From Coprenecus sp964640305 (GTDB taxonomy: Bacteria; Bacteroidota; Bacteroidia; Bacteroidales; UBA932): a DNA stretch of 64,000 bases. Shown here piece by piece: positions 61,203 to 64,000 of the stretch. The number at the start of each line of letters is the position of its first letter. Within the stretch, counting starts at the first letter, position 1. The stretch lies in NCBI GenBank assembly GCA_964640305.1, contig CAZXFF010000004.1, forward strand, positions 3,566-67,565. Direction: 5' to 3'. The position numbers and the translations under genes are program-made. Under the pieces are notes generated by a model. It was not told the DNA's origin. It did no database searches and was given only the letters and a program-made list of their open reading frames with translations.

Positions 61203-61892
61203 CTACTTGTATCCTTTGTACAATATTGAGATTCCTCCGGTCATGGGGCGGAACGATATGTCCCTGAATCCTCCTTCGGCAAGTTCGTTGCAGAAAAGCT
61301 CCGGGGCAGGAAAATCGAAAGAAGATTCAGGAAGGTAGGAATAAGTGCCTTTCTGGCCTGAAACGATACGCCCTATAACAGGCAGTATCCTCAGGAAATA
61401 GAATGAGTACAATGCTTTCCAGAGCCTGTTCCCCGGGATGGAAAATTCAGCTATGGCAAGCAGGCCTCCCGGTTTGAGAACTCTCAGCAGTTCCCTGATA
61501 CAGTCTGGGCGCTTGTCAAAATTGCGGATCCCGAATGCAATGGTGACAGCATCGAAGCTGTTGTCCGGAAAATCAAGGCAGGATGCATCGCCTGTAAGGA
61601 AAGTAATATGCGGAGCTTTTTTCCTGGCAATGTCAAGCATCCTTTCGGAAATGTCCACTCCGATAACGGCAATCCCTTTCCGGTCCAGAGCTATGGCAAC
61701 GTCTCCAGTGCCGCTTGCCACATCCAGTACTTCAGATGCTCCGGATCCTGTTACTGCCTTGACAAGCTTTCTTCTCCACCAGCGGTCGATCCCGAATGAA
61801 AGCAGATGGTTCAGGAAATCGTATTTGCCGGCAATGGCATTGAACATTCCTGAAATGGTCTCACGGTCCTTTTTGAGCCTACTCTCTGACAT
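61203..61892 (-). CDS. menG: Demethylmenaquinone methyltransferase (UbiE/MenG)
   Basis: 229 residues. SAM-binding motif VLDVASGTGDVAIALD, plus FLNHLLSFGIDRWWRRK and FPDNSFDAVTIAFGIRNF, family signatures. Last step of menaquinone synthesis, which suits an anaerobic organism without ubiquinone. The start overlaps the end of the PurL-domain gene by 14 bases. Confidence 0.94.
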   Translation of the reverse strand: MSESRLKKDRETISGMFNAIAGKYDFLNHLLSFGIDRWWRRKLVKAVTGSGASEVLDVASGTGDVAIALDRKGIAVIGVDISERMLDIARKKAPHITFLTGDASCLDFPDNSFDAVTIAFGIRNFDKRPDCIRELLRVLKPGGLLAIAEFSIPGNRLWKALYSFYFLRILPVIGRIVSGQKGTYSYLPESSFDFPAPELFCNELAEGGFRDISFRPMTGGISILYKGYK

Positions 61893-62283
61893 AATCTCCT
61901 ATAAAGCCGAAAGACCTGTCATCCATCCTGAGTTCCCCTTTGGTTACATGCCCGAGAAGCATCGTGTCCACATCATGGGCGAACATCATGTTCACAAAGT
62001 CCTCTTCCTGTTCGTCGCTTACAGAGACTATGATTGTATATTTGGTATCCCCTTTGAGGAAAACCTCATCTTCATAGTCGGAGTCGGCGGTAATGTCGAA
62101 TCCCAGCCGGTTTTCAGTGCAGCATTCCACGAGTGATTCGAAGATACCTTTGGAGGAAATGATGTGCATGGAATTTATGAATCCGGAATCAACACCGGTT
62201 TTCAAGAAGTCCTCAGCCTCTTTGGAGGCTATAAGATACAGAGTATAACCCTTTTGTATGAAACTTCTTCCTATCTGTGCCAT
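61879..62283 (-). CDS. Stand-alone PurL C-terminal (AIRS_C-like) domain protein
   Basis: 134 residues from ATG 62283. From about residue 20 the sequence follows the last AIR-synthase domain of Bacteroidota PurL (FGAM synthase), closing with LLGHVTKGELRMDDRSFGFI, but the DVSDGGL motif of the full enzyme is changed to IISSKGI. The other 1000 or so residues of PurL are absent. The 14-base overlap with menG and a near-consensus promoter argue for a real gene. It may be a domesticated domain or a remnant; it cannot by itself make FGAM. An in-frame extension to 62337 is inside the promoter. Confidence 0.6.
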   Translation of the reverse strand: MAQIGRSFIQKGYTLYLIASKEAEDFLKTGVDSGFINSMHIISSKGIFESLVECCTENRLGFDITADSDYEDEVFLKGDTKYTIIVSVSDEQEEDFVNMMFAHDVDTMLLGHVTKGELRMDDRSFGFIGDYVRE

Positions 62284-62307
62284 ATCTTGTTCGAGTTTAA
62301 TTATGTG

Positions 62308-62315
62308 TAAAGTTA
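62308..62315 (-). promoter_or_regulatory. Candidate -7 box TAACTTTA of the PurL-domain operon
   Basis: One mismatch to TAnnTTTG, with TTTG 21 bases upstream on the minus strand; about 25 bases from ATG 62283. Confidence 0.35.
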
Positions 62316-62366
62316 AATTTTTTTCGCATTTTTTCACAAAAAAATTTTTTTTTCAAGAATTCGTTG

Positions 62367-62374
62367 TATATTTG
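62367..62374 (+). promoter_or_regulatory. -7 box TATATTTG of tRNA-Leu
   Basis: Perfect TAnnTTTG match 9 bases before the tRNA. Confidence 0.65.
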
Positions 62375-62383
62375 CAGCCCCAA

Positions 62384-62467
62384 GCCCAGATGGTGAAATT
62401 GGTAGACACGCCACTTTGAGGGGGTGGTGCCGATTACGGTGTGCAAGTTCGAGTCTTGTTCTGGGCA
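62384..62467 (+). tRNA. tRNA-Leu (anticodon GAG)
   Basis: 84-nt class II tRNA: acceptor GCCCAGA-TCTGGGC, anticodon stem CCACT-GGTGG (pairs with one T-G) and loop TTGAGGG, long variable arm, T loop TTCGAGT, discriminator A. Confidence 0.94.
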
Positions 62468-62474
62468 CATGAGG

Positions 62475-62520
62475 AAATCGCCAAGTCCTTGAAAATGAGG
62501 ATTTGGCGATTTTTCTTTTC
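62475..62520 (+). terminator. Terminator after tRNA-Leu
   Basis: Stem AAATCGCCAAGTCCT with AGGATTTGGCGATTT (15 pairs, one G-T) around an 8-base loop, then TTTCTTTTC. Confidence 0.88.
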
Positions 62521-62594
62521 AAAGTATCCAGGTCTATTCCGGATTGGTCTTTGAAAAATGGGCAACAATAGAAAAGATATTCTGAATAATTCAT

Positions 62595-62602
62595 TACATT
62601 TG
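62595..62602 (+). promoter_or_regulatory. -7 box TACATTTG of the P-type ATPase gene
   Basis: TAnnTTTG match, leader about 22 bases to ATG 62630. Confidence 0.55.
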
Positions 62603-62629
62603 TAGTTTTGATATTAAACGGAAATAAAA

Positions 62630-64000
62630 ATGTCTCAGTTTTACAACAGAACCGTCGGAGATGTGGCCGGATCGTTAGGCACATCTGAAACCGCCGGATT
62701 GAAGAAAGAAGAAATTCCAGGACTCCTCGGAAAATACGGGAAGAATACTTTGGTGCAGAAGAAAGGAAAATCATTTTTCATAATGTTCCTGTCCCAGTTC
62801 AAGAGCTTCATGATACTCCTTCTGATCATTGCCGCAGTCATATCAGGCGTAATGGGGGTAAGGACAGGAGAGGGATTGCTGGATACATACATTATCATGG
62901 GCATCCTTCTTATTAATGCCTTTATCGGGGCATTCCAGGAGTTCAAGGCCCAGAAGTCCATGGAGTCGCTGAAGAAAATGGCCGCCCCGATGGCGAAAGT
63001 GATAAGGGACGGGGAACCATTTGTAGTAAATGTCGAGGATGTGGTTCCGGGAGACCTTGTGGAACTGGAAGTAGGGGACATCGTGCCTGCCGATATAAGG
63101 ATTACAGAGGCAGTCAACCTTCAGATCCAGGAATCATCCATGACAGGCGAGTCAGTTCCGGTAGAAAAATCCCCGGAAGTGATAGAGAAAGAGAATGTAC
63201 CGGTCGGGGACCGGAAAAACATGGCATTTTCCAGCGGAATCGTGACATTCGGCCACGGGAAGGGAATAGTGGTCGCTACCGGTATGCAGACGGAAATAGG
63301 CAAGATTGCCAATATGCTTGAAGGTGGCGATGATGTACAGACTCCCATGCAGATACGTCTTGAGAAGCTGGGGCGTGTCCTCGGCATAACATCAGTGGTC
63401 GTCTGTGCCCTGATATTTGTAATAGGCCTGCTGTACGGCAGGGAACTTGTTCCTATGTTCATGGTAGCCATTTCATTGGCTGTGGCAGCTATCCCGGAAG
63501 GCCTGCCGGCAATTTCCACAATAATCCTGTCCATGGGTGTCCGCAGGATGGCCAAATGCAACGCAATAGTACGTAAACTTCCGTCGGTGGAGACTTTGGG
63601 CTGTACTACAGTGATCTGCTCCGACAAGACAGGAACGCTGACAAAGAACCAGATGACCGTAACCGAGGAGTACGCGGTAAGCGGAAACAATGACCGTCTA
63701 GTATCCATCGCAGTTCTCTGCTGCGATGCCAAGGTGGTGCGGAACGCAGACGGTACAATGACATCTGTTGGAGACCCGACTGAAATAGCCCTGATTGACC
63801 TGGGTTCAAAATATGGAATAACAAAATCCGAGTATGATGCCCGCTATCCCAGGAAAGCGGAGGTGGCATTCGATTCTACAAGAAAAAGGATGACCACGGT
63901 GAATATGATGGAAGACGGAAAACCTGTGGCCAATGTCAAGGGAGGGCTGGATGAAATCCTCTCTGTCTGCAAATACATTGAGACAGCTGAAGGAGTACGT
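62630..64000 (+). CDS. Cation-transporting P-type ATPase, calcium type (3' end beyond window)
   Basis: 457 codons are visible with no stop, so the gene runs off the right edge (family length near 880). The N-terminal cation-ATPase segment and the A domain motif MTGES are present, PEGLP marks the ion site in membrane helix 4, and DKTGTLTKNQ holds the phosphorylated Asp. These features fit the type IIA/IIB (Ca2+, SERCA/PMCA-like) group rather than copper or potassium pumps. Probably exports Ca2+ at the cost of ATP. Monocistronic start after the tRNA-Leu terminator. Confidence 0.93.
   Translation, partial: MSQFYNRTVGDVAGSLGTSETAGLKKEEIPGLLGKYGKNTLVQKKGKSFFIMFLSQFKSFMILLLIIAAVISGVMGVRTGEGLLDTYIIMGILLINAFIGAFQEFKAQKSMESLKKMAAPMAKVIRDGEPFVVNVEDVVPGDLVELEVGDIVPADIRITEAVNLQIQESSMTGESVPVEKSPEVIEKENVPVGDRKNMAFSSGIVTFGHGKGIVVATGMQTEIGKIANMLEGGDDVQTPMQIRLEKLGRVLGITSVVVCALIFVIGLLYGRELVPMFMVAISLAVAAIPEGLPAISTIILSMGVRRMAKCNAIVRKLPSVETLGCTTVICSDKTGTLTKNQMTVTEEYAVSGNNDRLVSIAVLCCDAKVVRNADGTMTSVGDPTEIALIDLGSKYGITKSEYDARYPRKAEVAFDSTRKRMTTVNMMEDGKPVANVKGGLDEILSVCKYIETAEGVR

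Noticed and set aside
61879..62283. Truncated purL caused by an assembly break
   Set aside because: There is no N run or coverage break here; upstream sequence is a promoter region and tRNA-Leu, not lost purL coding sequence, and the gene has its own start and overlap with menG.

Overview
The window is a 64 kb piece of a chromosome from the phylum Bacteroidota, most likely the order Bacteroidales. The signs are promoters of the Bacteroidota type (-7 box TAnnTTTG, often with TTG or TTTG 19-21 bases upstream) in front of many genes and tRNAs, weak or absent Shine-Dalgarno sites, a short 286-residue RpoD, and families typical of the phylum (DUF3822, paired FKBP lipoproteins, a GH84 hexosaminidase, a dihydroorotase with a DDQVHFREP motif, a compact SRP RNA). 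The genus cannot be fixed from the sequence. Three runs of exactly ten N mark scaffold joins of a draft assembly. No phage, insertion sequence, CRISPR array or conjugative module is visible.

Layout. 0-7.4 kb: cytidine deaminase (cut by the edge), a LysM glucosaminidase and MltG for cell-wall turnover, SRP RNA on the other strand, then mnmA, a GT39 membrane glycosyltransferase and a LOG-family protein, facing an HI0933-type flavoprotein. 7.4-10.7 kb: tRNA-Thr joined to a YugP-type metalloprotease gene, then leftward dnaN, a DnaQ-like exonuclease and a degenerate FAH-family gene. 10.8-18.7 kb: htrA, rpoD, an M3 peptidase lipoprotein, argS and a YgiQ radical SAM protein, all rightward. 18.8-25.3 kb: an acidic small protein overlapping a CLC channel, tex, then pyrC and a polyprenyl-phosphate glycosyltransferase leftward. 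25.3-31 kb: a secreted EF-hand/leucine-rich-repeat/TPR protein with identical internal DNA repeats, tRNA-Lys, a protein related to phage homing-endonuclease domains, and clpC. 31-38.7 kb: gyrA, a periplasmic TPR protein, an AI-2E family permease, an RRM protein, a 0.6 kb noncoding stretch and a short comEC.

38.7-45.5 kb is metabolic: ackA, ptb and buk form one rightward cluster for acetate and butyrate formation with ATP recovery, facing cstA; MATE and cytidylate-kinase-like genes follow. 45.5-51.5 kb: a leftward operon of NrnA phosphoesterase, two FKBP lipoproteins and an SDR fused to a zinc ribbon; then a rightward operon of a membrane protein, DUF3822 and rsmD, followed by tRNA-Asp. 51.6-52.5 kb is noncoding and holds the most unusual feature: three 141-bp tandem units, each able to fold into a long hairpin. 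A diverged fourth copy with differently sequenced but still complementary arms lies at 37.0 kb. 52.5-56.2 kb: leftward operon of guanine deaminase, an AlkA-Ogt repair fusion, an alpha/beta hydrolase and a small beta-barrel protein. 56.3-64 kb: GH84 hexosaminidase; a leftward operon of a stand-alone PurL C-terminal domain, menG/ubiE, cardiolipin synthase and a DUF3089 lipoprotein; tRNA-Leu; and a calcium-type P-type ATPase running off the right end.

Most of the window is ordinary housekeeping. The accessory signals worth attention are the 141-bp hairpin repeats, several domain fusions or degenerate domains in operons, and the tRNA-Thr/mRNA transcript.
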